A stretch of DNA of 40,898 bases from an uncultured Collinsella sp. (GCA_934668695.1 CAKUOD010000017.1:1-40898); one strand, 5' to 3'; counted from the stretch's first letter, positions 7,582 through 16,210 are shown. Program-made: numbers and translations. Notes: generated by a model not told the origin, from the letters alone.

Positions 7582-9381
7582 CTAACGATTCGCGTCCTGA
7601 GCGTGAACTTCACGCTTCTCTTGATACATGTTATGGTCGGCAACGCGGTATATCTCGGCTAGCGTACAGCCGGGTGTCTCTACCGTCGCGATGCCAAATG
7701 ACGCGCTGACGGCCAGCGCATCATCGCTCGCCGCAGCAAGACCGCGGCGAAGATCTTGCACCAATTGACGCGCGGACTCGCGATCAGTGTAGGGGCATAT
7801 CAACAAAAACTCATCTCCGCCAACGCGCATGGGCACAAACTTCTCGCCTGCCACCCGCCTCAATACAGACGCCGTACGCCGCAGCAACTCATCGCCCATT
7901 TCGTGACCGTAAAGATCGTTGGTGCGCTTGAGGTGGTTGCAGTCCATCATGATCACACTCACGGGCAGGGATTTGTTCACCGAGTCGTCGCCAAGGGACT
8001 CAAGGTAATTTCTATTGCGAAGCCCCGTCAGTTTGTCCTGAAAAGAAAGCTCTTCGGCGCGCTTTGCCATCGAGATGTTATGCGTCGCCACGACGACCGA
8101 TTCCAGTCGGCCCCGCTCATCGCGACGCTGCGGAACAACCTGCAGCGAATACCAAGCACCTCGGCAATCTCGCACCTCGGCATCCAAGTGCGGCACGCCC
8201 TCCATACGGTCCCGAAGCGTACTTGTATCTATAAGTTCCATGACCACTTCGCGGCTTTCGGGACTCACAACGTCTCGACAAACCGTGTCCAAAAAGTCAT
8301 ATGCCTCGGTATGCTCAGCAAATATTTTCGCCATCGACGGCGACATGTTAATTCCCTCGATCTCGAGCGTATCGAGATGCAACAGGAAGGTCGACTCATA
8401 CGCAGAACTGATGGCATTGATGATGCCGAGCTGTTTGTCCTTTTCGGCTAAGTTGCGGTGGTCAACGATATTTCGCGCTAGCAGCACCACGACCCAAAAC
8501 GCCAGACCCACCAAGACGCCGGCAGCGACAAATGTGATCCTGTCAGACATGACCTCGGATTTGGGATACAGCGCAAACAGGCGGTAGTCCTTGTATGCCG
8601 CACGCACGGCATACCATGTTTCTTCCCGATACTCGATACGCGTCAGGCCTTCATCTTTCCAATCAATTCCACTGTCCGTGAGAAGTCGGGCAAGCGGCAC
8701 ATCGACAGACGGATCGTTCGAGGAGATGATTTGTGCATCGCACATCACAAGCACCGTTGGACCTTGGTGGAACGTGTTGTTCACGAGCACATCGGCAATC
8801 GTGTAGGAATAATCGTCGGCAGATTCAGTTGCGAGCGATCGATATCCCAGCACAACGCCATCGCCATACGGGACGACACTCACGGCAAAGTCGACACCGC
8901 GGCGCTCGAGGACATCAGAATAGGACACCCCTGAACCTCGATACATCGATTGGACCGAAGAGGATACGAGCTCTTCTCGCCACAGCATGAGCGGGTCGCG
9001 ACCGTCAACGTCATAGTGGGCGATCATGTGACCGTCGGCGTCCATGACCAATAGTCCCGAAAGGTTCTCGACACGAACATATTCCTCGATCAGGTCGTCG
9101 CCGATCTCGACACACTCAGAAGGCAAAAACGTCGCAAACGACTCGACCGCGGCATCCAAATCGTGCGTCGCCTCGGTTTTTCTGCCTTGTTCGTATCGGT
9201 CGTATTTTTCACAGGCGTTTTCCAAGAACACCATGGTCTCTTGACCGAATCCAAATGTTTTATCGAGGCAGCGATGCGTGCCGACGGTATACAGCATGCC
9301 CAACAAGGCAAGGCTAACGACTACGCCCACGGCTATGACGGCAAGGTTCTTTCGACGCAAGCGGCGCTCGTCATTCATCAT
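7582..9381 (-). CDS. Membrane diguanylate cyclase with extracellular sensor
   Basis: 599 residues. Helix about 13-32; extracellular domain about 35-280, probably Cache-like by layout; second helix about 281-301; a PAS-like segment about 320-430; and a C-terminal GGDEF domain with MDCNHLKRTND and intact RVGGDEF (GGDEF at 521-525). It should make cyclic di-GMP from GTP. The position of the product-inhibition site (RxxD just before GGDEF) reads GEKF, so feedback through that site seems absent. Its ATG overlaps the stop of the solute-binding gene by four bases (ATGA). No EAL or HD-GYP domain is nearby. Confidence 0.93.
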   Translation of the reverse strand: MMNDERRLRRKNLAVIAVGVVVSLALLGMLYTVGTHRCLDKTFGFGQETMVFLENACEKYDRYEQGRKTEATHDLDAAVESFATFLPSECVEIGDDLIEEYVRVENLSGLLVMDADGHMIAHYDVDGRDPLMLWREELVSSSVQSMYRGSGVSYSDVLERRGVDFAVSVVPYGDGVVLGYRSLATESADDYSYTIADVLVNNTFHQGPTVLVMCDAQIISSNDPSVDVPLARLLTDSGIDWKDEGLTRIEYREETWYAVRAAYKDYRLFALYPKSEVMSDRITFVAAGVLVGLAFWVVVLLARNIVDHRNLAEKDKQLGIINAISSAYESTFLLHLDTLEIEGINMSPSMAKIFAEHTEAYDFLDTVCRDVVSPESREVVMELIDTSTLRDRMEGVPHLDAEVRDCRGAWYSLQVVPQRRDERGRLESVVVATHNISMAKRAEELSFQDKLTGLRNRNYLESLGDDSVNKSLPVSVIMMDCNHLKRTNDLYGHEMGDELLRRTASVLRRVAGEKFVPMRVGGDEFLLICPYTDRESARQLVQDLRRGLAAASDDALAVSASFGIATVETPGCTLAEIYRVADHNMYQEKREVHAQDANR

Positions 9382-10193
9382 GATTTCGCCCCCGCCGCGT
9401 AATTGCTCACGATGCGATCAATCGTGCCGTCCCGATCCATGTCGAACAGCACGGTATTGAGGTTTTTGACGTACTCCCCCTCATAGCTGTTCTCAAACGC
9501 AACGCCCAGGTCAACTGTCATAACGTTGTCGGCAAACACGCGATAAACACCGGGATACTGCGCGACGAGCCGGTCGAGCGATTGAACGTCCGCCATCCAA
9601 CAGTCAACATAACCTTTGACCAGGGCAGCTTTGCAGAGTTCGGCAGAGCCATATGATTTGATGTGCATATCCGGCGAGATACCCAGGTCCCCGGCAAGCA
9701 ATCGGCGTTCACTCACCGAACCCGCAATCACCGCAATGGTCTTGCTTCCATCGAGAGACGTCAAACCCTTGATACCACTCGTTTTCTTGGCGGCGACCGA
9801 GACTGTCACGGTCAGATACGGCTCAGTCCAGTAATAAACGTCTTCGCGATAATTGGGCGAATAGTCGCACCACAGACAATCGATATCGCCGTTTTTGAGC
9901 AGGCGATCGCGATCATTCCAAGATATGTCAACAAATTGCGGTTTGATTCCAGCACGCTTGCAGGCCTCGCGGGCGATATCGATATCGATACCGGCGTAAT
10001 CGCCTGTGGTATCGACATACACATAGGGGTCATTATCCGTAACGCCAATCTTGAGCACCGGGAGATCTTTATCGGCTTCATTCGAGGAGGAAGGACTGCG
10101 TCGAACGGTATACGTCAGGGCGCCCGCACAGACGGCAACAAAGAGTATGAGCACAAACGAGACGATAGCGCCTCGTTTAATACGTCTGGGCAC
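9378..10193 (-). CDS. Periplasmic-type solute-binding protein (SBP_bac_3 family)
   Basis: 271 residues. The N-terminal hydrophobic segment (about 10-28) is a signal or membrane anchor; the Cys at 22 is in a poor lipobox context (VAVC). The rest matches the amino-acid-binding family: LKIGVTDNDPYVY, GYAGIDIDIAREACKRAGI-like helix region, YWTEPYLTVTV, and a late GVAFENS segment. No ABC permease or ATPase accompanies it. Instead it is translationally coupled to a membrane GGDEF enzyme, so I infer it delivers a ligand signal to that cyclase rather than feeding a transporter. Confidence 0.88.
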   Translation of the reverse strand: MPRRIKRGAIVSFVLILFVAVCAGALTYTVRRSPSSSNEADKDLPVLKIGVTDNDPYVYVDTTGDYAGIDIDIAREACKRAGIKPQFVDISWNDRDRLLKNGDIDCLWCDYSPNYREDVYYWTEPYLTVTVSVAAKKTSGIKGLTSLDGSKTIAVIAGSVSERRLLAGDLGISPDMHIKSYGSAELCKAALVKGYVDCWMADVQSLDRLVAQYPGVYRVFADNVMTVDLGVAFENSYEGEYVKNLNTVLFDMDRDGTIDRIVSNYAAGAKS

Positions 10194-10265
10194 GTGCCTC
10201 CTTTCATCAAAACAGCAGCCGAATTTTCATTCTATTACCGGAGCCTGCGGCAGCAACGAAAAAAA

Positions 10266-10292
10266 GCGCCTCGCCCAAGACGGGCAAGGCGC
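10266..10292 (-). terminator. Intrinsic terminator of purB
   Basis: GCGCCTcGCCC pairs with GGGCaAGGCGC around AAGAC, an 11-base stem with one mismatch. On the minus strand a run of seven T follows, 40 bases after the purB stop. Confidence 0.88.
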
Positions 10293-10334
10293 CAATGGTT
10301 GAAATGTATCCGCAAGCGGTCGAATAAAGCCAGC

Positions 10335-11681
10335 CTACTCGAAGCTCAGCTGCTCCAGACGATCAAAGACCGTGTCGATACGGGTGAGGAAGTCCCACGG
10401 ATCAAAGATCTCGTCGAGCTTCTCCTGGCTGACGGTGCAGCGCGGGTCGGCCTCGAGACGCTCCTTAAAGGTGGGGCCAGAGACACAATCCTGCACCTCG
10501 TGCCAGGTTGCCATGGCGTTCTCCTGCACAATGGCGTACGCGTCCTCGCGGGTGATGCCCGTGTCGACGAGGGCCAGCAGCACCTTGGAGGAGAAGATGA
10601 GGCCGCGGGTCTTATTGAGGTTGGCCATCATGCGGGCAGGGTACAGCTGCAGGCCGTCGATAACGCGGATGAGGCACTGGAACATGTGGTCGAGGGCGAT
10701 GAAGCTGTCGGCCTGGGCGACACGCTCGGCAGAGGAGTGCGAAATGTCACGCTCGTGCCACAGGGCGACGTTATCGAAGGCAACCTGGGCGTTGGACTTC
10801 ACGACGCGCGACAGACCGCAGACCTTCTCCATGGTGATGGGGTTGCGCTTGTGCGGCATGGCGGAGCTGCCCTTTTGCCCCTTGCGGAACGGCTCCTCGG
10901 CCTCGAGCGTATCGGTCTTCTGCAGGTTGCGAACCTCGGTTGCGATGCGCTCACAGGTGGCAGCCGTGGTAGCGAGGACACCGGCGAGGTAGGCGTGATG
11001 GTCGCGGCTGATGACCTGCGTGGACAGCGGATCGTGAACCAGACCCAGGTGCTCGCAGACATACTCCTCGACAAACGGCTCGATGGAGCTGTACGTGCCA
11101 ACAGCGCCCGAGATGGCACCGAAGGCAACGTTCTTGCGGGCGTCCTCAAGACGATCCAGATCGCGCTTGAGTTCCCATGCCCAAGAGCCAAACTTCATAC
11201 CGAAGGTCATCGGCTCGGCGTGGATGCCATGGGTGCGGCCGGCACAGAGCGTGTTGCGCTCCTCAAAGGCGCGACGTTTGCAAATCTCGCCGAGCTTCTT
11301 GACGTCCTCGATGATCAGGTCGCAGGCCTGGGTGAGCTGGTAGCACAGAGCCGTGTCGCCCAGATCGGAGCTGGTCATGCCATAGTGAACCCAGCGGCTG
11401 GGCTTGGGGTCGCCCTCGGGAACATCGGCGTCGATGTACTCCTTCATGTTGGTCAGGAAGGCGATGACGTCGTGGCGCGTGACCTCCTCGATCTCGTCGA
11501 CCTTTGCCTTCTCAAAGTTGGCATGGTCGCGGATCCACTGGGCTTCGTCTTTAGAAATGCCGATCTTGCCGAGCTCCGCCTGGGCCTCGCAGGCCAGGAC
11601 CTCGATCTCCTGCCAAATGGCGTACTTGTTCTCGAGGGAAAAGATGTGTCCCATCTCCGGGCGGGTATAGCGATCGATCAT
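10335..11681 (-). CDS. purB: Adenylosuccinate lyase
   Basis: 448 residues. PurB releases fumarate from SAICAR and from adenylosuccinate in purine synthesis. The fumarase/aspartase superfamily signature GSSAMPHKRNP is intact; the catalytic His region AGRTHGIHAEP and the TSSDLGDTA substrate loop are clear. I chose the ATG at 11681 (MIDRYTRPEM) because AAGGAG lies six bases upstream; the longer frame to 11747 has no ribosome site. A TACAAT element on the minus strand at 11726-11731 could be its -10 box. It is monocistronic, with a strong terminator downstream. Confidence 0.96.
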   Translation of the reverse strand: MIDRYTRPEMGHIFSLENKYAIWQEIEVLACEAQAELGKIGISKDEAQWIRDHANFEKAKVDEIEEVTRHDVIAFLTNMKEYIDADVPEGDPKPSRWVHYGMTSSDLGDTALCYQLTQACDLIIEDVKKLGEICKRRAFEERNTLCAGRTHGIHAEPMTFGMKFGSWAWELKRDLDRLEDARKNVAFGAISGAVGTYSSIEPFVEEYVCEHLGLVHDPLSTQVISRDHHAYLAGVLATTAATCERIATEVRNLQKTDTLEAEEPFRKGQKGSSAMPHKRNPITMEKVCGLSRVVKSNAQVAFDNVALWHERDISHSSAERVAQADSFIALDHMFQCLIRVIDGLQLYPARMMANLNKTRGLIFSSKVLLALVDTGITREDAYAIVQENAMATWHEVQDCVSGPTFKERLEADPRCTVSQEKLDEIFDPWDFLTRIDTVFDRLEQLSFE

Positions 11682-11783
11682 AGCGGCTCCTTTTTGGTTA
11701 TTGGCACGTTGGTCGTAACCCAACCATTGTACCGTGCGCAGGTGCAAGTATGGGCAGCAGGCATTAACCTAACATTTTGGAAT

Positions 11784-11843
11784 TGGAGCGGGCAACGGGA
11801 CGTCTGCGCATTTGCTTCGCAAATCCGCACCGGCTTCAGGGGC
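11784..11843. repeat. 60-bp tRNA-Gly-end repeat, copy 1
   Basis: The first 18 bases (TGGAGCGGGCAACGGGAC) equal the 3' end of the tRNA-Gly at 12104, CCA included. A hairpin follows (ATTTGC/GCAAAT, loop TTC, 11810-11824), then CGCACCGGCTTCAGG. Copy 2 has the same length and layout 129 bp away, with compensating changes in the stem. Confidence 0.8.
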
Positions 11844-11912
11844 ATATCGAGATTCACGAAACCGTTGGGGAAACTCCGCCGAATTGTCCGTCCCCACGTC
11901 TTCCTTTGTTGA

Positions 11913-11972
11913 TGGAGCGGGCAACGGGACGTCCGCGCGTCCGCGTCGCGGACGCGCACCGGCTTCAGGCGC
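11913..11972. repeat. 60-bp tRNA-Gly-end repeat, copy 2
   Basis: Same 18-base tRNA-Gly end, then a hairpin with a different stem (GTCCGC/GCGGAC, loop GTC, 11939-11953), then the same CGCACCGGCTTCAGG tail. Two more hairpins follow: GGCGCC/GGCGCC around 11969-11984, and ACAAACGC/GCGTTTGT with loop TTC at 11998-12016. Confidence 0.8.
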
Positions 11973-12034
11973 CTTACGGCGCCTTCGCCTGCTCGCTACA
12001 AACGCTTCGCGTTTGTTTTACGCTCGCACCCTGT

Positions 12035-12049
12035 CGGGTTCGAGTCCCG
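12035..12049 (+). repeat. Inverted copy of the tRNA-Gly T-arm
   Basis: The 15 bases CGGGTTCGAGTCCCG are the exact reverse complement of 12116-12130 within the tRNA-Gly gene. They can form a T-arm (TCGGG-TTCGAGT-CCCGG, 12034-12050) on the plus strand, but no D-arm or anticodon arm precedes it. Confidence 0.65.
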
Positions 12050-12060
12050 GCACTTTATTG

Positions 12061-12093
12061 AAAAAGGCACGGTAGCGAAACGTTACCGTGCCT
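12061..12093 (-). terminator. Intrinsic terminator after tRNA-Gly
   Basis: A 13-bp stem with one G-T pair (12065-12077 with 12081-12093) and loop AAA. On the minus strand it is followed by a T-run, ten bases beyond the tRNA CCA end. Confidence 0.88.
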
Positions 12094-12103
12094 GAAATTC
12101 GAA

Positions 12104-12178
12104 TGGAGCGGGCAACGGGACTCGAACCCGCGAGTGTCAGCTTGGGAAGCTGATGCCTTACCACTTGGCGATGCCCGC
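12104..12178 (-). tRNA. tRNA-Gly (anticodon CCC)
   Basis: A 75-base cloverleaf on the minus strand: acceptor GCGGGCA/TGCCCGC, anticodon arm TCAGC-TTCCCAA-GCTGA giving anticodon CCC, T-arm with TTCGAGT loop, and encoded CCA. It reads GGG codons. It has its own promoter and terminator. Its 3' end is duplicated twice, and its T-arm once in inverted form, in the 320 bp beyond it. Confidence 0.95.
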
Positions 12179-12191
12179 TTGTGTGTTGGCT

Positions 12192-12221
12192 AGTATAACG
12201 CGGTTGTCTTGTTCGATACAA
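12192..12221 (-). promoter_or_regulatory. Promoter of tRNA-Gly
   Basis: On the minus strand TTGTAT (12216-12221) and TATACT (12192-12197) are 18 bases apart and lie about 13 bases before the tRNA 5' end. This is a good housekeeping-type promoter. Confidence 0.7.
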
Positions 12222-12420
12222 GGGTGTCGATGCTTGTTTTAGCTGTGGAGAATCGTCTGGAAAACAGTCCAATTGTGGAGATAGGGACCTCTGACGTCCT
12301 TATTTCACCATCTTTTACCTGCGATTTTATTTGATTGTTCCATATGGGCCCAATTTGTCAGAAATCGGGCAAGCTTTTGGTCAGCTTCCGGTACTTACCC
12401 GCATGAACCTCGGGGGTAGC

Positions 12421-12460
12421 CTCGTCCCAAGCGCCGCAGCCTCCCCGTGCGGCGCACGAG
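12421..12460 (+). promoter_or_regulatory. Leader hairpin before adhesin gene
   Basis: GCGCCGCA (12431-12438) pairs with TGCGGCGC (12448-12455), and CTCGT (12421-12425) can pair with ACGAG (12456-12460) outside it. The ribosome site (AAGGAG) starts only about five bases later, so the hairpin may influence translation. The rest of 12222-12475 shows no gene and no promoter I would defend. I do not recognise a riboswitch class. Confidence 0.45.
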
Positions 12461-12475
12461 GGATAAGGAGCAGCC

Positions 12476-15400
12476 ATGTCCAACGCACCCACGCACTCTG
12501 TCCACAGCGCAATCGCAACAGGCCCGCTGCTCCTACTCCTCTTCCTACTCATCAGTTGCTTGGCGCCGGTACCCGCACTTGCCATCGACGGCTACGATCA
12601 GCTCGGCTTCCGTACCATTAGCGACGATTGCGGGCCCTTCCTCATCGGTAAGTACGAGGCTCAAGACGCCTCAATCGCATACTGCATGAACCAGGAACGT
12701 CCCGGTCCCACCAAGCCGGGTGGCCCATGGCTCAACTTTGACCAGGGCTGGGTATGGCTCGACGACGAGTTCGCCGCGATCGTTTGTCACGGATATCCTT
12801 CTGCCACGTCGTTTGGCGGTTACAACCTGTCGCCCGATCGCGCCCGCGCCGCCACTCAACTTGCCGTATGGATGCTTAACGGCACCACCCATGTCGACGG
12901 CACCTACTCCTACACAACAGCTCAAGGCAAGACAAAAAGTGGGCATTTTACCGCCGACAATGAGGTTGTGGCTGCCGCACGGTGGCTTCACGACAATGCA
13001 AAATCGGGAGGCATCAAAGCCGCTCCGCACCGCGCGCGGCGCTATTTGGGACCCATATCGGGCGGCAGCAAGCGTCAAGACATGCTCTACGTACTGCCAT
13101 CTGTCTCCGTTTCTTTCCAAAAACAGTCCGCGAACACCGTCATTACCAGCGGAAACGACACCTATCAGTTTGACGGGGCAACATTCGATATCTTCGAGAG
13201 CATGAGCGACGCGCGCATCGGCACGCTCAAAATGGACGGCAACGGCCGAGCGCAGGCAACACTTTTGCCCAACACGGCATACTACCTGGTAGAGACAAAG
13301 GCGCCGGCAGGCTATGTCCCTCGACGCGACCGGATCCCCTTTACCACGGAGGGCAGTGGTGGCCATGTCACAATCGATGAGCAACCAGGCACCATCACGC
13401 TACGCATCGTAAAGCTTGACGCCGCAACGGGCACTGGATCCCAAGCGGGAGCCTCGCTCGCCGGTGCCGAGTTTACCTGCGTTTCTCAATCCACCCCCGG
13501 ATGGACGCAAACCCTTACGACCGACGAAACCGGTCGAGCCGCCCTTGCCGATGTTCCCCTGGGAACCTTCACCGTCTATGAGTCGAAGGCTCCCGAGGGC
13601 TACCTGCTGCCCAGCGACAGCTGGACCTACACCGTTGGGGCCGACCAGTTGGGCGATTCGGGCGTCGTCGAGCTCGAATCTCGCATTTCCGATATTCCGA
13701 TTGCATTTGACCTTGAAATTTCCAAGTTTAAAGATCACGGCAACAGCGATCAGTCTGGCTTGGAGCAGCCCGCTGAAGGCGTTGTCTTTGAAGTCATCAG
13801 CAATAGCTCACAACAGGTTGTTGGCACGTTGACCACAAATATCTATGGTTTTGCCTCCACCAAAGACCAGCCCGGAGCATGGTTCGGCGCAGGCAAGCGG
13901 CCCGATGGCGTCCACGGAGCCATCCCCTACGACCGTGCCGGCTACACAGTTCGGGAGGTTCCAGAGTCCGTCCCCGAAGGCTTTAAACAGGCAGGAGAAT
14001 GGACCGTCTCGGCCGAACAGATCGCTGACGGTGCCGAGCTTCAGTACATCGTGGACAACCATGCCCTATCGACGCACCTCCAGATTGTTAAGCGCGACGC
14101 CCAAACCGGTGCCGCGGTTCCCCTTGCCGGCTTTAGCTTCCAGTTGCTCGACAGCAACCACGAGCCCATCTCGCAAACGTGCTGGTATCCGTCCCACAAT
14201 ATCCTGAACACCTTTACGACCGACACAACGGGTACCGTCACGCTGCCCGAATCTCTTAACCCGGGCACCTACTACGTGCGAGAGGTCTCGTCAAAGAAGC
14301 CATACCTTGTCGGAGAGGACCTCACGATAACAATCCCCGCCGACAGATATCTAACGCCCGTTGCAATCGCCTCATGCTTCGACGACGCGGTAACCGGAAG
14401 CATCGAAATCGTAAAGTCCGACGCCACCGATGGGCGCAACCTCATGGGGGCCGTATTTGATATCCGAGCTGCAGGCGATATTGTTCGCCCCGACGGTAGC
14501 ATCGTTGCCCTGGCCGGCGAAACTGTCGCCACGGTAACGACTGACGAGCAGGGGTCCGCCCGCGCAAGCCATCTTTCGTTGGGATGTGGAACCGCATGCT
14601 ACGAAGTCGTTGAGACCCAAGCGCCCGAAGGATACCTCCTGGACCAGAATCCCCATACGGTCGAGCTGTCATATGCCAACCAGACAACGCCCGTCATCGA
14701 GGCCCATCTCGGAGTGTCCGACGATTTCACCAAGGTTGATATCTCCAAGGTCGATGCAAGCGGTGAGCAGGAAGTGGAAGGCGCACAGCTCACCCTATAT
14801 GGTCCCGATAAAACCGAAATAGACTCCTGGACCTCATCCGATAAACCGCACCGTATCGAACATCTTGCGCCCGGCACCTATACGTTGCGCGAAATGATGT
14901 CCCCGCGGACCTACGACCTTGCCGAGGAGATAACGTTTGAAGTGAAGGCTACGGGAGAAGTCCAATCTTTTGCCATGAAGGACGCGCCGATCGAGATCAA
15001 AGGACAGATCGACAAGCGTCAAGAAATTGCCCAGCCCGTCGGGGATGCCCTCTTGGCCAACGGCGATGGCAAAAACCGCGCCGCGACACAAGCCGATGCG
15101 AAAGGGTTTTTCTCCTACACCGTCGATGCGCGAAACGAGTCGACCACCTGGGTTGATGAGTTCACAATTACCGATGATCTTGAGTGCGCCAAGGACGGCA
15201 CCGCAAGATTCGTCTCAATCGAAACCCCTATCGCCACCGGCGACCTCAACGGCCTATGTAACGTGTGGTACCGCACGACGCCGCTGGGCTCGTCAAGCAT
15301 CGACGAGCAGGCAAACGCGACACTTGACGATGGACATGAAAACCCCTGGCTTGAGTCCGAAGAAGTTAAAGAGCGCTTAGGCGAGGACCGTCGCCTCGTT

Positions 15401-15907
15401 GATTACGAAGGCTGGCATCTCTGGAAAACCGATGTCCCGGCCACAGAATCAACCACACTTGAGGCACATGAGCTCGATCTTCCCGCCAATACCGTCGTAA
15501 CGGGCATTCGCATTGAATACGGTGCGGTGGCCGCCGACTTTACGACTCGAAGCGATGCGGATTCTTGGACCCGCGATGATCTCAAAGATGAGCACGACGA
15601 CCTTGACGATGTCAAAGCAATCCTTGGTACAGACGCTCGGGGTGCAGTCGTGCACATGCAGGCAACGTCGGCTTATACGCCACAAACTGCACTCACCAAC
15701 AGCGCCCGTGTCGACCTCTGTCGCAATGGCGGCGGCGACAAACTTGAGTCACATGACGAAGATCGCGTCGTTCAACAATGTGCCCTGCCGCAAGACCTGC
15801 CGGCAACGGGATCTATTCCCATCGCCGCCTGCCTAACCGCCCTCTTGACTTCCGGCGCCGCAGCCATCTTGTTTGCCCACCTGGAATCGGCATCGAGGAG
15901 GCGCTAA
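12476..15907 (+). CDS. LPxTG surface adhesin with thioester and SpaA/Cna-B domains
   Basis: 1,143 residues, cell-wall-anchored. Signal peptide about 1-36. A thioester-domain pattern follows: Cys 70 (AYCMN) and Gln 128 in ATQLAVWMLNG, which in this family form an internal thioester that binds host surfaces covalently. About six SpaA/Cna-B-type beta-sandwich repeats come next, with E-box-like ends: ETKAPAGY (273-280), ESKAPEGYLL (369-378), VREVPESVPEGF, VREVSSKKPYLVG, ETQAPEGYLLD and LREMMSPRTYDL. A further domain of about 250 residues precedes the sortase signal LPATG (1108-1112), a hydrophobic helix and the tail SRRR. AAGGAG precedes the ATG. No sortase gene is in the window. The gene runs against the replication direction and has its own terminator. 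Confidence 0.92.
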   Translation: MSNAPTHSVHSAIATGPLLLLLFLLISCLAPVPALAIDGYDQLGFRTISDDCGPFLIGKYEAQDASIAYCMNQERPGPTKPGGPWLNFDQGWVWLDDEFAAIVCHGYPSATSFGGYNLSPDRARAATQLAVWMLNGTTHVDGTYSYTTAQGKTKSGHFTADNEVVAAARWLHDNAKSGGIKAAPHRARRYLGPISGGSKRQDMLYVLPSVSVSFQKQSANTVITSGNDTYQFDGATFDIFESMSDARIGTLKMDGNGRAQATLLPNTAYYLVETKAPAGYVPRRDRIPFTTEGSGGHVTIDEQPGTITLRIVKLDAATGTGSQAGASLAGAEFTCVSQSTPGWTQTLTTDETGRAALADVPLGTFTVYESKAPEGYLLPSDSWTYTVGADQLGDSGVVELESRISDIPIAFDLEISKFKDHGNSDQSGLEQPAEGVVFEVISNSSQQVVGTLTTNIYGFASTKDQPGAWFGAGKRPDGVHGAIPYDRAGYTVREVPESVPEGFKQAGEWTVSAEQIADGAELQYIVDNHALSTHLQIVKRDAQTGAAVPLAGFSFQLLDSNHEPISQTCWYPSHNILNTFTTDTTGTVTLPESLNPGTYYVREVSSKKPYLVGEDLTITIPADRYLTPVAIASCFDDAVTGSIEIVKSDATDGRNLMGAVFDIRAAGDIVRPDGSIVALAGETVATVTTDEQGSARASHLSLGCGTACYEVVETQAPEGYLLDQNPHTVELSYANQTTPVIEAHLGVSDDFTKVDISKVDASGEQEVEGAQLTLYGPDKTEIDSWTSSDKPHRIEHLAPGTYTLREMMSPRTYDLAEEITFEVKATGEVQSFAMKDAPIEIKGQIDKRQEIAQPVGDALLANGDGKNRAATQADAKGFFSYTVDARNESTTWVDEFTITDDLECAKDGTARFVSIETPIATGDLNGLCNVWYRTTPLGSSSIDEQANATLDDGHENPWLESEEVKERLGEDRRLVDYEGWHLWKTDVPATESTTLEAHELDLPANTVVTGIRIEYGAVAADFTTRSDADSWTRDDLKDEHDDLDDVKAILGTDARGAVVHMQATSAYTPQTALTNSARVDLCRNGGGDKLESHDEDRVVQQCALPQDLPATGSIPIAACLTALLTSGAAAILFAHLESASRRR

Positions 15908-15918
15908 TGCAAAAAAGT

Positions 15919-15950
15919 GGGCGAACCAGTCTCCCGGTTCGCCCTCTTTT
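15919..15950 (+). terminator. Intrinsic terminator of adhesin gene
   Basis: GGGCGAACC (15919-15927) pairs with GGTTCGCCC (15936-15944) and is followed by TCTTTT, eleven bases after the stop codon. Confidence 0.88.
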
Positions 15951-15970
15951 AGCCATGTAAAGTGCCGCGG

Positions 15971-16189
15971 CTATTCTGCAGATGAAGATCCGCCGTCGAC
16001 GAGCGCTTGCTCGGACTCAGGGATTCCATCGGCACCCGTACTTTGCTCCTGCTCCACCTCTTCGCTGATTGCGGACGCGGGGGTCGATCCCTTTACGCCC
16101 ACGATGTAGGCAGCCCCAAATCCCAAAGCGACGGCAATAAGGGTCAGAATCAAGTAAACAGGCCAATGACGTTTAATGAACGAAAACAC
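15971..16189 (-). CDS. Small single-pass membrane protein, unknown function
   Basis: 72 residues: short basic N-terminus, one hydrophobic helix (about 10-31), then an acidic, Ser/Glu-rich tail of about 40 residues. Family not recognised. It starts with GTG; AAGGAG straddles the end of the upstream M28-like gene, whose stop is 21 bases away, so the two are probably one transcript. The tail is probably outside the cell, by the positive-inside rule. Confidence 0.7.
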   Translation of the reverse strand: MFSFIKRHWPVYLILTLIAVALGFGAAYIVGVKGSTPASAISEEVEQEQSTGADGIPESEQALVDGGSSSAE

Positions 16190-16210
16190 GTTGACTCCTT
16201 AGAGCTCCGC

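Noticed and set aside
9663..11912. A 749-codon plus-strand frame opposite purB
   Set aside because: It runs across the purB terminator, the opposite gene and the repeat region, and its composition is that of an antisense shadow.
11784..11972. Integron attC sites
   Set aside because: The hairpins lack the RYYYAAC/GTTRRRY ends and no integrase or cassette genes are present.
11784..12178. Integrated phage or genomic island at tRNA-Gly
   Set aside because: The tRNA-end copies are only 129 and 191 bp apart and no integrase or phage gene lies between or near them; at most they are leftovers.
12360..12475. Cyclic di-GMP or cobalamin riboswitch upstream of the adhesin
   Set aside because: The conserved bases of those classes could not be matched; only a simple hairpin near the ribosome site is clear.
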